Assembly: GCA_016713905.1 (NCBI GenBank)
Contig: JADJOE010000001.1
Location: forward strand, 1,365,001-1,429,000
Direction of reading: 5' to 3'
DNA: 64,000 bases
From: Candidatus Vicinibacter proximus
GTDB lineage: Bacteria; Bacteroidota; Bacteroidia; Chitinophagales; Saprospiraceae
Positions 44,653 to 53,963 of this stretch are shown piece by piece. The translations under genes and the position numbers were made by a program. Position 1 is the first letter of the stretch, and every line of letters begins with the position of its first letter. The notes under the pieces are model-generated. The model had not been told where the DNA came from, did not search any database, and worked only from the letters and a program-made list of their open reading frames with translations.

Positions 44653-44676
44653 AAAGGGCTGATGTTTCAGCCCTTT
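44653..44676. terminator. Hairpin in the leader of the barrel-PAP2 operon
   Basis: Perfect stem AAAGGGCTGA/TCAGCCCTTT with loop TGTT and short T runs on both sides. It lies 69 bp upstream of the ATG at 44584, with a separate terminator for the preceding gene at 44899-44924. It may terminate a short transcript, or attenuate the operon. Confidence 0.6.
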
Positions 44677-44898
44677 TATATTAAAACTTTAAAACTCAAT
44701 CTTGATAAAATCTCTTTTTCTTTCCAAACTATGAGTCAAATGTAAGATGACATTTAAGGGACCTTTAAACTATTTGACGAAACCCAGATAGAAATATGTG
44801 AAACATTAGTTTTGAAGGATAAGATGTTCTTCTGTGTAAGTAGGATAAGGTAATTTAAAATTGATCGTAGGTTTTCATCCCGGGTTTAAGCAATAAAA

Positions 44899-44924
44899 AA
44901 TCCCCCAAAATGATTTGGAGGATT
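44899..44924 (-). terminator. Intrinsic terminator of the SPFH gene
   Basis: Stem AATCC-CCAAA/TTTGG-GGATT with one C/A mismatch and a T6 tail on the minus strand, 20 bp past the SPFH stop (44946). Confidence 0.75.
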
Positions 44925-44945
44925 TCTTTAACATGAATTTATTTT

Positions 44946-45776
44946 TTATCCATTCATTTCTATCACAGGGCTGGTCTCTTTGTCAGAACATAATACGACC
45001 ATAAGATTTCCTACCAATCTTGATTTTTCCTGCTCACTAAACTCTGCAATTTTTCGCTCTTGAAGCTGGTGTAAAGCATTTTCAACCATTCCAACCGCAC
45101 CTTCGACTATCTTGAATCTGGCCGCCACTATCGCCTCAGCTTGCTGCCTTTTAAGCATGGCTGCAGCGATTTCAGGTGCGTATGCAAGATATCCGATTCT
45201 TGCTTCCATGACTTCGATCCCGGCAATTTCAAGTCTTTCCTGCAGCTCCCTTTCAAGAGAGTCATTGACTTCAATGCTGCTGGATCGAAGCGTGATTTCT
45301 TCATGATTTTCCACATGATCATATGCATAATGACCGGCAAGCTTACGTACCGCCGAATCAGTCTGGACTTTAACAAAGTTGTACAAGTCCTCAACCTCAA
45401 AGGCAGCTTTGAAAGTTTCTCTTACACGCCATACCAATATCACACTGATCTGGATCGGATTACCACGTTTGTCATTCACCTTCAATCTTTCACTGTCAAA
45501 ATTATTCGCTCTGAGCGAGATTCCTTTCTTGGTATAAAATGGGTTTGCCCAGTAAAAACCTGCATCCTTAAGAGAACCCACATACTTTCCAAAAAGTGTT
45601 AGAACTTTTGAAAAATTAGGGTTAATGATGATAAAACCGGAAATTAAGAGAAACCACAAAATTCCTCCTGCAACCCACCAAAATGGATTTTGATAAAAAT
45701 AACCGCTAACTGGTAAGAGGAGAACGAGTAATAAAACCGGCCATCCTGAAATCGGGGTAAAAATTTTTTCTTTCAT
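44946..45776 (-). CDS. SPFH/band-7 (stomatin-like) membrane protein
   Basis: A 276-residue protein with two N-terminal hydrophobic segments (WPVLLLVLLLPVSGYF, WWVAGGILWFLLISGFIII). The SPFH domain follows: VLTLFGKYVGSLKDAGFYWANPF and ISLRANNFDSERLKVNDKRGNPIQISVILVWRV, then VQTDSAVRKLAGHYAYD and the flotillin-type helix REL...IEVMEARIGYLAYAPEIAAAMLKRQQAEAIVAARFKIVEG. Stomatin-like proteins form membrane rings associated with proteases or microdomains. No NfeD gene is next to it. The length is normal. Confidence 0.9.
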   Translation of the reverse strand: MKEKIFTPISGWPVLLLVLLLPVSGYFYQNPFWWVAGGILWFLLISGFIIINPNFSKVLTLFGKYVGSLKDAGFYWANPFYTKKGISLRANNFDSERLKVNDKRGNPIQISVILVWRVRETFKAAFEVEDLYNFVKVQTDSAVRKLAGHYAYDHVENHEEITLRSSSIEVNDSLERELQERLEIAGIEVMEARIGYLAYAPEIAAAMLKRQQAEAIVAARFKIVEGAVGMVENALHQLQERKIAEFSEQEKSRLVGNLMVVLCSDKETSPVIEMNG

Positions 45777-45885
45777 TTTTCTTCGTTTAACACCATAAAC
45801 AAAGGGATTGAAAGATAGGTTCTTTAATGCATTGACTTATCGAAATGCGAAGTAAAATGAACGACGTAGATAAATTAAAATCGGA

Positions 45886-46941
45886 CTAAAACCTTACAGG
45901 TTTTTTCTTTTGTTGGGTCTTTAGTTCAATTTGTTCTGGTTCCTTATATTCTATTCCTTGCATATGACTCAATTCTGCCTCTGCAGCCAAACAAGGCAGC
46001 AAAGTCCAGTATCCGGATGACATAATGGTTCGGAATATTTCTGCAGCTTTTTCTTTTTTATTATCAAGATGGTATTTATACCCTAATGCATAGGCCTTGA
46101 TAGCCCAGTCTTCAGCATCTATAATGTTATTTGGAAGATTGGTCAAATCTACCAATTCCTTTTCTGAAATCTCTCCTTTATAAAAAAGCATGGCATCATG
46201 ATAAGCCTTAGAGGAAGCAAGAATATGCATGTCCTTGGAGATGGCATTCAAAATATTCTTAACGTCTTCCGATCTTCCCGATCTGGTATAGCACTGATAT
46301 TGCCAATAATAACTTCTTACCCATAAATCTGTATTTGTGGAAAAATCACCACAAACTTCAAACATTTTATCGGCACTTGAAAAGTCATTGTTACATTGAA
46401 AAGCTAAACCCATCAACAAATAGTTTTTGAATTGTAAGGTCATGTCAGCTATGGAATCTGTACCCCACATACCGGTTAGACCCTTAGGATTACTAATTTT
46501 TTCCATTTTTTGGCCGGCTTTCCAAAAATTATCGATGGCCCCGGTAAGCTGCCTGCCCAAAAGCATTGCCTCGCCTCTGTATAAATAAAGATCTGCCACT
46601 TCAGGAAACTTTTCAATCCCCTTAGAATATAGTTCAATTGCATTTTCCACTTGCCCGTTAGCCACAAATGCCCGACCATATTGTATATAACCTTTAGGGT
46701 CATCTAGTTTGCTCAGATAAACAGTCCTTGATTGTTCAATATATGCTTCACGGTATTGCTTTAAGGAATCGGCATCCCTCCACTCCTGAAGCTTATTACC
46801 TAATAAATTGACCGCAAATGCCACACCCGCTTTTGGATCTTTACCTGGATCTACAACATTCCCATCCCCTGATTTGGGATCATTTTTACATTGAGAAAAT
46901 AAAAGTATTGTAGCGAAAAAAAGACAAATTTTTGATTTCAT
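45886..46941 (-). CDS. TPR-repeat lipoprotein
   Basis: A 351-residue protein from Met at 46939-46941 (MKSKICLFFATILLFSQC, lipobox Cys18); a longer frame of 26 residues upstream lacks any signal and I reject it. Degenerate tetratricopeptide repeats run from about residue 70 to 320, e.g. GYIQYGRAFVANGQVENAIELYSKGIEKFPEVADLYLYRGEAML. The role is likely scaffolding at the envelope; no specific partner. Alone on its transcript. Confidence 0.8.
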   Translation of the reverse strand: MKSKICLFFATILLFSQCKNDPKSGDGNVVDPGKDPKAGVAFAVNLLGNKLQEWRDADSLKQYREAYIEQSRTVYLSKLDDPKGYIQYGRAFVANGQVENAIELYSKGIEKFPEVADLYLYRGEAMLLGRQLTGAIDNFWKAGQKMEKISNPKGLTGMWGTDSIADMTLQFKNYLLMGLAFQCNNDFSSADKMFEVCGDFSTNTDLWVRSYYWQYQCYTRSGRSEDVKNILNAISKDMHILASSKAYHDAMLFYKGEISEKELVDLTNLPNNIIDAEDWAIKAYALGYKYHLDNKKEKAAEIFRTIMSSGYWTLLPCLAAEAELSHMQGIEYKEPEQIELKTQQKKKPVRF

Positions 46942-47109
46942 GTGGACAAGAATTATATTATTCCTAATTTTAAGACAAAGTTCTAAATTTCTGGTGACTG
47001 AAGAAGAAACACGAACCAATTAACATAATCTTTAATATCAGGTAGTTAGGCGACTAGTCTTATAATTTCAAAACATTGTCTGAATTCATCAACATAAATG
47101 ATATACTAA

Positions 47110-48426
47110 ATGGAAATTAATCTAATGAAAATGAATATGCTGATTTTCCAGAGTGTTATAGTGATTCTAAGCTTCTGCATCTCATGTAACATCGAGCCGG
47201 ATTCATTTCAAGTGAGCTCCACACGTGCCAATTTGCCTATAGTTTTTGTTCATGGCACACTGGCTTCCGGAGATACTTATACTACGCAGTTTCAGAGATT
47301 TTCAAGCAACAATTATGAGGAAGAACTTATGTTTACCTATGACTGGAATACTTTGAATATGGCAAATTCTGTGGGGTTGCTGGACAATTTTATAAATTCA
47401 GTCATGGTTAAAACCGGAAAGCCAAAGGTGATTCTTGTAGGACATTCCGCCGGAGGCAGTCTAATCTACAATTATTGTAATGATGCCCTGAGAGCTGGAA
47501 AAATAGACAAGTACGTCCAATTGGGAAGCAATAAACAAATAAAACCTGCAGGGAACAATGGCCAGATTCCAACACTTAACATTTGGTCCACCGATGATCT
47601 GGTAGTAGCCGGAGATTCTATTCCTGGGGCCATTAATATTAAACTGACTGGCCTGGATCATTATCAGGTTGCCACGCATTCCTCAGTATTTAGGGAAATG
47701 TATAAATTTATTATCGGCGACCTGCCTCAATCCCTAGATATAATTCCAATGAACGATTTTACAATGGGCGGTAGAGTGGTGAGCTTGGGCGAAAATTCAA
47801 TAATTTCGAATGTAGAGCTTAACATCTTTACTGTGGATCCAAATACAGGCTTTAGACAAAATGCCACACCGGACACTGTTTTGATTCCGGATGCGAATGG
47901 GTGGTGGGGGCCTGTAGATGCAAAAAAAAATACCTATTACGAATTTGAATTGAAAAAAATAAATGATCCAAACTTTAGAATAGTTCATTATTACCGGGAA
48001 CCTGTATTGAGAAATAATCCATGGATTTATTTGAGGGCATTTCCTCCGCCAGGCTCAACGATTGGATTTTTATTGAACAATCTGCCTAAAGATGATATGC
48101 AATCGGTCGTGGCCGTTTTCTCCTCAAATCAAGCGGTTGTGAACGGTAGAGATTTGCTAAAAGTAGACAATTACACGCTTTCTATTCCTTCGTTGACTGC
48201 AGCCAACCAAACTACCATTGCTCTTTTTCTCTATGATGAAGGTGATTGTAAAACCTCCCTGGACAGCAAACTTATATTTTCCTTTCTTCCATTTTTAAAA
48301 GGTGCGGATGTGTTTTTTCAAACTAACATCCCGGGCACTATTTCCCTGGAGCTTAATGGTAGAAAATTAAATGTGCCCAACTGGAAGTCAGCTTCAGAAG
48401 GGGTAATTATTCCTGTATTCGATTGA
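47110..48426 (+). CDS. Exported alpha/beta hydrolase (lipase-like) lipoprotein
   Basis: A 438-residue protein. The signal has a lipobox near LSFCISC (the start could also be Met6, MKMNMLIF). The hydrolase core: VFVHGTLAS, the nucleophile elbow GHSAGGS (Ser in GHSAG), an Asp in IWSTDDLVV and a candidate His in GLDHYQVATHS. These fit lipase or PGAP1-like esterases. The C-terminal ~210 residues (from PMNDFTMGGRVV) are two beta modules, perhaps binding or anchoring. Substrate unknown. The downstream lipoprotein gene is 79 bp away. Confidence 0.8.
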   Translation: MEINLMKMNMLIFQSVIVILSFCISCNIEPDSFQVSSTRANLPIVFVHGTLASGDTYTTQFQRFSSNNYEEELMFTYDWNTLNMANSVGLLDNFINSVMVKTGKPKVILVGHSAGGSLIYNYCNDALRAGKIDKYVQLGSNKQIKPAGNNGQIPTLNIWSTDDLVVAGDSIPGAINIKLTGLDHYQVATHSSVFREMYKFIIGDLPQSLDIIPMNDFTMGGRVVSLGENSIISNVELNIFTVDPNTGFRQNATPDTVLIPDANGWWGPVDAKKNTYYEFELKKINDPNFRIVHYYREPVLRNNPWIYLRAFPPPGSTIGFLLNNLPKDDMQSVVAVFSSNQAVVNGRDLLKVDNYTLSIPSLTAANQTTIALFLYDEGDCKTSLDSKLIFSFLPFLKGADVFFQTNIPGTISLELNGRKLNVPNWKSASEGVIIPVFD

Positions 48427-48505
48427 TATATTTTTAGGAATATTTTTTAGATTTTTTAATTCTTATTCCATTCGATACTAGTTTTAAAACTATTGAATAT
48501 TAAAT

Positions 48506-49231
48506 TTGACTTTGGAAAAATATTTACATATTGATTCTTTTTTTTGGTGCAGAAATATTCTTCTGATAAATTTATTTTTTTGTTTGTCTTCCGGTTGTAT
48601 TACAGAAGAGCCAACACCTGCAAAACCATGTGAAGAAGAAATTCAGCTTGAAGAAATCAAGCCCTTTGGTCAATCATTTTCTTGGCTATCTTATGAATCA
48701 AATTCGGACATTTTATTCAAAAATGAAGCTGGAAATGAATTAGTTTTTTCTTTAAGTGAACCTAGTAAACAACATGTTCAATCCGTTTATAAGGCAATGG
48801 TAATTTGTGAAAAGGACTCTTCTTTAAAACAAATTGTTTCCTATCAAATAATTAAAACTTCCATTCGGTTTTCCAAGTCATCCAAAATGGTGAATCCACT
48901 ACGGGCATTCGTATTTGAGCTTACCGTGTTGTATGATGAATTTCATCCATTGGATAATAATAGATTGGATGTGTTAAGAATTTTTTCAATCTCGCAAGTG
49001 GATATTGAAAATGAACAAAGAGATTTGTTACTGGAAATTCCCATCTATAATAAGAATTATGAGTTTTATCAAGATCAGTCAAAGCAATTGCCATTCGTTA
49101 ATTTTGGAGTTAAAGGATATTCTAATGTTTACGTCCATTCAGCGGCCCAAACTCCTGGTCTTTACTTTAACAAACAGTTTGGTGTGGTTGCATTCCAAAC
49201 TTCAGATGGTGATTTATGGATTCGCCAGTAA
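48506..49231 (+). CDS. Putative lipoprotein with TTG start
   Basis: A 241-residue reading frame with no upstream ATG; the start is a TTG at 48506 or 48512. Hydrophobic N terminus FFWCRNILLINLFFCLSSGC with lipobox Cys31, followed by an acidic segment and a mixed beta domain (FEDGxxxFSL type). No known family. It lies between the lipase-like and O-antigen-ligase-like genes and may be cotranscribed (28 bp to the next). Confidence is limited by the start and by lack of a homologue. Confidence 0.6.
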   Translation: MTLEKYLHIDSFFWCRNILLINLFFCLSSGCITEEPTPAKPCEEEIQLEEIKPFGQSFSWLSYESNSDILFKNEAGNELVFSLSEPSKQHVQSVYKAMVICEKDSSLKQIVSYQIIKTSIRFSKSSKMVNPLRAFVFELTVLYDEFHPLDNNRLDVLRIFSISQVDIENEQRDLLLEIPIYNKNYEFYQDQSKQLPFVNFGVKGYSNVYVHSAAQTPGLYFNKQFGVVAFQTSDGDLWIRQ

Positions 49232-49259
49232 ATCAGTTCGATTTAGCTGATCGTATAGC

Positions 49260-50552
49260 ATGAACAATTTTGTGAAGAGTTTTAGGAAATACGATTTAGC
49301 AAGTTTATTGATCATAGCTTATTTGGCTTCATTATCTTTAATAAACTTACAATTCTTTGGAAAAATAAGTTTGAGTGAATTGATTTTTCCTTTTCTGGTG
49401 GTTTCCATTTTTTTACAATTTAAGTCATGCTTAAATCCCCAAAATATTTTTTTTTCTTCTGATTTATTTGTTGGTTTGTTTGGGCTACTTACTTTATTTT
49501 CTACCATAATCTATACCAACAGTCACACCATTTTTAATTTAGTAAGCTTCGTCTATTTGGTTTTATTGGGCTTAACATTTCGAATGTATACCATTGGGGT
49601 GTCTGTAAGAGTGGTCGAAGTTTTGGTAGTTGGATTTAGTCTTTGTGGCGTTTTTCTGTTTTTAACCGGAGCTATAGGGTGGATTATGGCTTTGCAATTT
49701 AAGCAGCACAATTTATGGGCTTGGTATTACCTTGATTTTCCGTATCTGGGAAATGTACCCAGGGCAAGAGGGTGGGTAGGTACGCCGGAAATGATGGCTT
49801 CTATATTGAGCGCTAGTTTGTTGCTAAAACTATTTGTCCTCAGAAGAGAAAGGCTAAATGTTCAATTACTAAAATTGGTGGCAGCATTAGAAATTGTAGG
49901 TTTGTTCTTTTGTTTATCAAAAACCCTAATTTTATTACTTGGGGTTTGTATCCTGATTTTTTCTTTACAACATAAACCGGCAATAAAATTTGTCGGGGTT
50001 TTGGTCGGTTGTTTACTTTTTCTATTTTATTTGGTGGGAACTCATTTTATTTGGATTAGATCTCATGAGGTAAAGCCACAGTTATCATCAAAAATAGCCA
50101 TTTCAAATCTGGGTACGGTCTGCCAGAACCATCATATTTTTTCTTCACCGTATTTTGAACTCAAACGGGCTGCCCTATTAGCCAGAGAGGAAAACGGAAT
50201 TTTTTACCTAAAAGGGGCATCGTTTAATGCGTGGTTGGATCACCTCAAATTGGAAAATAGATTTCCAAATCATATTGAATCCTATGATCCTCACTGTACC
50301 TATTTAGGTGCCTATGCGGAGCTTGGATGGCTGGGATTATTAAGTGTAACCGGCTGGTTACTTACTCCGATTATCTTACATTTATACCGGCGCAAAAGTA
50401 GGAGGAGCAAAGAATTTAATTTGATTCTCGGCATAAACCTATTCTTTATATTATTGGCCATTAATACTGACCTTCTCCATTTTAGGCATTGGTGGATTCT
50501 TTCATTTGGTTTTATTCCCTTTTTGAATAGAAATTCAGATTCATTAAACTGA
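49260..50552 (+). CDS. O-antigen-ligase/polymerase-like membrane protein
   Basis: A 430-residue integral protein with ten to twelve hydrophobic segments. It has a large soluble loop after residue 260 (VGTHFIWIRSHEVKPQLSSKIAISNLG) and the Wzy_C-type signature around SYDPHCTYLGAYAELGWLGLL, resembling HNxYLxxxxExGxxGL of WaaL/Wzy proteins. Such enzymes join glycan chains to a lipid or polymer in the periplasm. No other glycan genes are adjacent here, though a polysaccharide-like cluster lies at the window end. Confidence 0.78.
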   Translation: MNNFVKSFRKYDLASLLIIAYLASLSLINLQFFGKISLSELIFPFLVVSIFLQFKSCLNPQNIFFSSDLFVGLFGLLTLFSTIIYTNSHTIFNLVSFVYLVLLGLTFRMYTIGVSVRVVEVLVVGFSLCGVFLFLTGAIGWIMALQFKQHNLWAWYYLDFPYLGNVPRARGWVGTPEMMASILSASLLLKLFVLRRERLNVQLLKLVAALEIVGLFFCLSKTLILLLGVCILIFSLQHKPAIKFVGVLVGCLLFLFYLVGTHFIWIRSHEVKPQLSSKIAISNLGTVCQNHHIFSSPYFELKRAALLAREENGIFYLKGASFNAWLDHLKLENRFPNHIESYDPHCTYLGAYAELGWLGLLSVTGWLLTPIILHLYRRKSRRSKEFNLILGINLFFILLAINTDLLHFRHWWILSFGFIPFLNRNSDSLN

Positions 50553-50676
50553 ATACCATTAATGGGTTACAAAATCCAATAAACTATAGTCTTTTCAATT
50601 TATGCTTGAGAAGGATCGGTCCTATAGATACAAAACAGGTTGAATCCAGAAGTAATTTTACTTCTTCATCTACAAG

Positions 50677-51081
50677 TTATGTCCAGGATGCGAGAATTGC
50701 ACCCATAACCACTGAAATACTAATGAAATATCCGGCATCAATGAGAAATAATTGAATCGATCTTTTAGAGAAGATATATGTTACCCCCAAAGAGGTACAA
50801 ATGAATCCAACGGAAATTAAAAAACCATGTTTTATACCATCCGCCATTCCACTTTTATCGGTGGTGATGAGATTAAGATTTAATATGATGCAGAAAAATA
50901 AAATCAGGAAAAAGGCTGTTCCGTAAAGTTGAGCCATATTGCCATTTCGTAACTGATCATCCGTCAGCTTATTTTCTTTTTGCCATTTTGGGCCAAACAT
51001 AAATGGACCATACCAAAAATAACCAATCACAAATGCAAGTAAACTTGAAACGATTACTGCTAGCCAATTTATGTGAGACAT
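50677..51081 (-). CDS. DUF1761 membrane protein
   Basis: A 134-residue protein with four membrane helices. MSHINWLAVIVSSLLAFVIGYFWYGPFMFGPKW is the conserved DUF1761 opening (SxLAxxxxGxxWYGPxFGxxW), followed by a charged loop and three further helices. No function is known. It stands alone near the pyrH gene. Confidence 0.88.
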   Translation of the reverse strand: MSHINWLAVIVSSLLAFVIGYFWYGPFMFGPKWQKENKLTDDQLRNGNMAQLYGTAFFLILFFCIILNLNLITTDKSGMADGIKHGFLISVGFICTSLGVTYIFSKRSIQLFLIDAGYFISISVVMGAILASWT

Positions 51082-51148
51082 AATTTTGTATATTAGTAAT
51101 TTAAGAAATTCGATTTAAATGGGTTGGTTGGGTTTAATAAATCAGTGA

Positions 51149-51853
51149 TTAGAATACTGTTGTACCTATTTTTTCACCTCTTACAATTCTGATCAAATTG
51201 TCGTTTCGGTTAATGTCAAAAACGACAATAGGTATCTTGTTTTCTTTACAAATAGTGAATGCAGTCATATCCATAACCTTAAGGTCCATACGAATAACAT
51301 CGTCAAAACTTAAGTGATCAAATTTTATAGCATCTGTATTTTTTTCAGGGTCTTTATCATAAATACCTTCTACACGGGTTCCTTTTAAAATTACATCCGC
51401 GTTAATTTCACTAGCTCTCAGTGCAGCAGCAGAATCAGTAGTAAAATAGGGATTACCAGTTCCGCCAGCAAAAATAAGTGTTCTGCCTTTTTCGAGATGT
51501 CTGGTAGCCCTTCTTCTGATATATGGTTCTGCTATTTGTCTCATTTCTATGGCCGAAATCATTCGTGTAAAGACGCCCAAAGTTTCCAATGCACTTTGCA
51601 GAGCCATACCATTAATACAGGTCGCCAGCATGCCCATATAATCACCTTGCACTCTTTCAATTCCCGAATCTGAACCTAAACCTCTAAATATATTGCCACC
51701 ACCAATCACTACGGCTACTTCGACCCCTTCGGTTACAAGACTTTTTATTTGTTCTGCATAGTAACGCAACATCGCAGGTTCAATGCCAAATTGTTGCTCC
51801 CCCATAAGGGATTCTCCACTGAGCTTAAGAAGAATTCGTTTGAACTTAATCAT
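51149..51853 (-). CDS. pyrH: UMP kinase
   Basis: A 234-residue enzyme read from Met at 51851-51853 (MIKFKRILLKLSGESLMG); the longer frame upstream is unrelated sequence. ATP/UMP sites: KLSGESLMG, VVIGGGNIFRGL, and LIFAGGTGNPYFTTDSAAALRASEINADVILKGTRVEGIYDKDP. It phosphorylates UMP to UDP; bacterial PyrH is a hexamer. It follows tsf, with the terminator 51906-51927 between them, so it may have partial independent transcription. Confidence 0.96.
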   Translation of the reverse strand: MIKFKRILLKLSGESLMGEQQFGIEPAMLRYYAEQIKSLVTEGVEVAVVIGGGNIFRGLGSDSGIERVQGDYMGMLATCINGMALQSALETLGVFTRMISAIEMRQIAEPYIRRRATRHLEKGRTLIFAGGTGNPYFTTDSAAALRASEINADVILKGTRVEGIYDKDPEKNTDAIKFDHLSFDDVIRMDLKVMDMTAFTICKENKIPIVVFDINRNDNLIRIVRGEKIGTTVF

Positions 51854-51905
51854 GCTTACAAGCCTTAAATTTATTATTAATCTTGATATTTGAGTGCAAA
51901 AAAAA

Positions 51906-51927
51906 AGCGAATGATTTTTCATTCGCT
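51906..51927. terminator. Intrinsic terminator between tsf and pyrH
   Basis: Stem AGCGAATGA/TCATTCGCT with a TTTT loop and long A and T runs on either side. On the minus strand it follows the tsf stop by about 12 bp and would stop most tsf transcripts. Confidence 0.85.
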
Positions 51928-51938
51928 TTTTTTTTTTG

Positions 51939-52775
51939 TTAACCTAGCATCACGTGTTTGAAACCAATAATACTAAGGTCTTTATCTATGGACTTGAGAT
52001 AACTTGATATCGTGTGACTGCCGTCCTTTACAAATTGCTGATTCAGTAAAGTGTTTTCTTTGTAGAATTTCTCCAATTTACCCATTGCAATCTTCTCCAA
52101 CATAGCCTCAGGCTTTCCTTCTGCTCTGGCTTGTTCTTTTCCAATTTCAATTTCCTTTGCAATGATTGTAGAATCTACATCACCCTTATCTAAGGCCACC
52201 GGCTTCATTGCAGCAACCTGCATTGCAGCATCTTTACCGGCATCAGCAAACTGACTGCCAACTTTGTTTAGACCAATTAATACACCTGCTTTATTCCCCA
52301 TATGAATGTAAAACTCTACCTGAGGAGCTTCTAGTTTCTCATAATGAGTAAGTTCGATCTTTTCACCAATTGCTGCAACTAAGTCAGTAGTCTTTTCCCC
52401 TATTGTAGTAGTTCCTTCAAAAGGAAGTTTAAGAAGCTCTTCCAACGAACTTGGATAATTTTTTAGCGCTATTTCAGCAATCTTTTTTGTGTTATTTATA
52501 AAGTCTTCATTTTTGGAAACAAAATCTGTTTCAGAACTTAACTTTACAATAATTCCTCTGGTTTTTTCAGGATTAACAGCGGCTATAACCACTCCTTCTT
52601 TAGCATCACGGTCCGCTCTCTTAACAGAAAGTTTTTGACCTTTCTTACGCAATATTTCGATAGCTTTTTCAAAATCTCCCTCTGCTTCTGTTAATGCCCC
52701 CTTGCAATCCATCATTCCTGCTCCGGTTGCGTCCCGGAGATTTTTTACATCTGTTGCGGATAAAGTAAAACTCAT
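51939..52775 (-). CDS. tsf: Translation elongation factor Ts
   Basis: A 278-residue protein. VKNLRDATGAGMMDCKGALTEAEGDFEKAIEILRKKG is the UBA-like N-terminal signature, and KLSSETDFVSKNEDF the EF-Tu-binding core. It regenerates EF-Tu-GTP. It lies after rpsB in the usual rpsB-tsf order, with 48 bp between. Confidence 0.98.
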   Translation of the reverse strand: MSFTLSATDVKNLRDATGAGMMDCKGALTEAEGDFEKAIEILRKKGQKLSVKRADRDAKEGVVIAAVNPEKTRGIIVKLSSETDFVSKNEDFINNTKKIAEIALKNYPSSLEELLKLPFEGTTTIGEKTTDLVAAIGEKIELTHYEKLEAPQVEFYIHMGNKAGVLIGLNKVGSQFADAGKDAAMQVAAMKPVALDKGDVDSTIIAKEIEIGKEQARAEGKPEAMLEKIAMGKLEKFYKENTLLNQQFVKDGSHTISSYLKSIDKDLSIIGFKHVMLG

Positions 52776-52823
52776 TTTTATTAATGTCTTTTATTCAATA
52801 ATTTATTTAATCTGGAATGGCTG

Positions 52824-53534
52824 TTAATTTTCTGCATTTCCTTCGGTGCCACGCTCTGCCAAACCCTCTTTAATAGCTTCTGCTAAATAATTGGTAATCA
52901 ATGCAATTGATTTTGAACTGTCATCATTGGATGGAATTGGAAAATCCACTTGATTTGGATCAGAATTGGTATCCACCATGGCAAATGTTCTAACACCAAG
53001 TTTTTCTGCTTCCTGTATAGCCAAATGTTCGTGATGAATGTCAATAACCAATATTGCAGATGGCAGTCTGTTCAAGTTAGAAATACCACCTAGAACCCGG
53101 TCCATTTTGTTTCTTTCACGACTTAGGGTCAATCTTTCCTTTTTAGTAATGTTGGTAACAGTAGCATCCGTTAACATGCGCTCTATATTATTCATCTTTT
53201 TTACAGAACGGCGAATAGTAGTAAAGTTGGTCATCATTCCACCCAACCATCTATCTGTTACGTAAGGCATGTTTACACTCTTGGCAGCATTGGTTACAAT
53301 CTCTCTTGCTTGCTTTTTAGTTGCCACAAACATAATCTTCTTACCCGATTTGGCGATCTGCTTCAAAGCTTGAGCAGCTTTTTCCATGCAATCTGTAGTT
53401 CGATTTAGGTCAATTAAATGAACACCTTTATGTTCCTTAAAAATATAAGGCCTCATTTTGGGATTCCATTTCTTCTTAAGATGCCCAAAATGTACTCCGG
53501 CATCTAACATTTGTTGATATGTAGGTTTTTCCAT
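52824..53534 (-). CDS. rpsB: Ribosomal protein uS2
   Basis: A 236-residue protein. TYQQMLDAGVHFGHLKKKWNPKMRPYIF, DRWLGGMMTNFTTIRRSVKKM and VDTNSDPNQVDFPIPSNDDSSKSI are the S2 signatures. Part of the rplM-rpsI-rpsB-tsf cluster (27 bp after rpsI). Confidence 0.98.
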   Translation of the reverse strand: MEKPTYQQMLDAGVHFGHLKKKWNPKMRPYIFKEHKGVHLIDLNRTTDCMEKAAQALKQIAKSGKKIMFVATKKQAREIVTNAAKSVNMPYVTDRWLGGMMTNFTTIRRSVKKMNNIERMLTDATVTNITKKERLTLSRERNKMDRVLGGISNLNRLPSAILVIDIHHEHLAIQEAEKLGVRTFAMVDTNSDPNQVDFPIPSNDDSSKSIALITNYLAEAIKEGLAERGTEGNAEN

Positions 53535-53561
53535 GATTCCAGCTTGAATAAATTGAATAAA

Positions 53562-53957
53562 TTAACGCTTGCTAAACTGTGAAGATCGTCTTGCTTTCCT
53601 TTTTCCAAATTTCTTACGTTCAACTTCTCTTGAGTCTCTGGTTAGAAATTTTTTCTCTTTCAGTGGTTGTCTGAAATCGGCATCCACTTTACAAAGTGCT
53701 CTCGATATTGCCATCCGAATAGCCTCGGCCTGTCCTTTTAAACCACCTCCGTCCACTGTAATTTTAACAGTATATCCGGCACCACCTTCTACACTTTGCA
53801 TTGGATCCAATACTTTTTGGGCAATGTCTTTGATGGGAAAGTATTGGTCAAGACTTCGTCCATTAATGGTAACAGAAGGGTCTGTACCTTCAATTTTAGA
53901 AAGGTAAGCCCTTGCAACGGCTGCCTTACGTCTTCCTACTGCGTTGATAATTTCCAT
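53562..53957 (-). CDS. rpsI: Ribosomal protein uS9
   Basis: A 131-residue protein. NAVGRRKAAVARAYL at the N terminus, GLKGQAEAIRMAISRAL in the middle, and the conserved C-terminal KFGKRKARRSSQFSKR whose tail reaches the P-site tRNA. It is 6 bp after rplM. Confidence 0.98.
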   Translation of the reverse strand: MEIINAVGRRKAAVARAYLSKIEGTDPSVTINGRSLDQYFPIKDIAQKVLDPMQSVEGGAGYTVKITVDGGGLKGQAEAIRMAISRALCKVDADFRQPLKEKKFLTRDSREVERKKFGKRKARRSSQFSKR

Positions 53958-53963
53958 ATTTGA

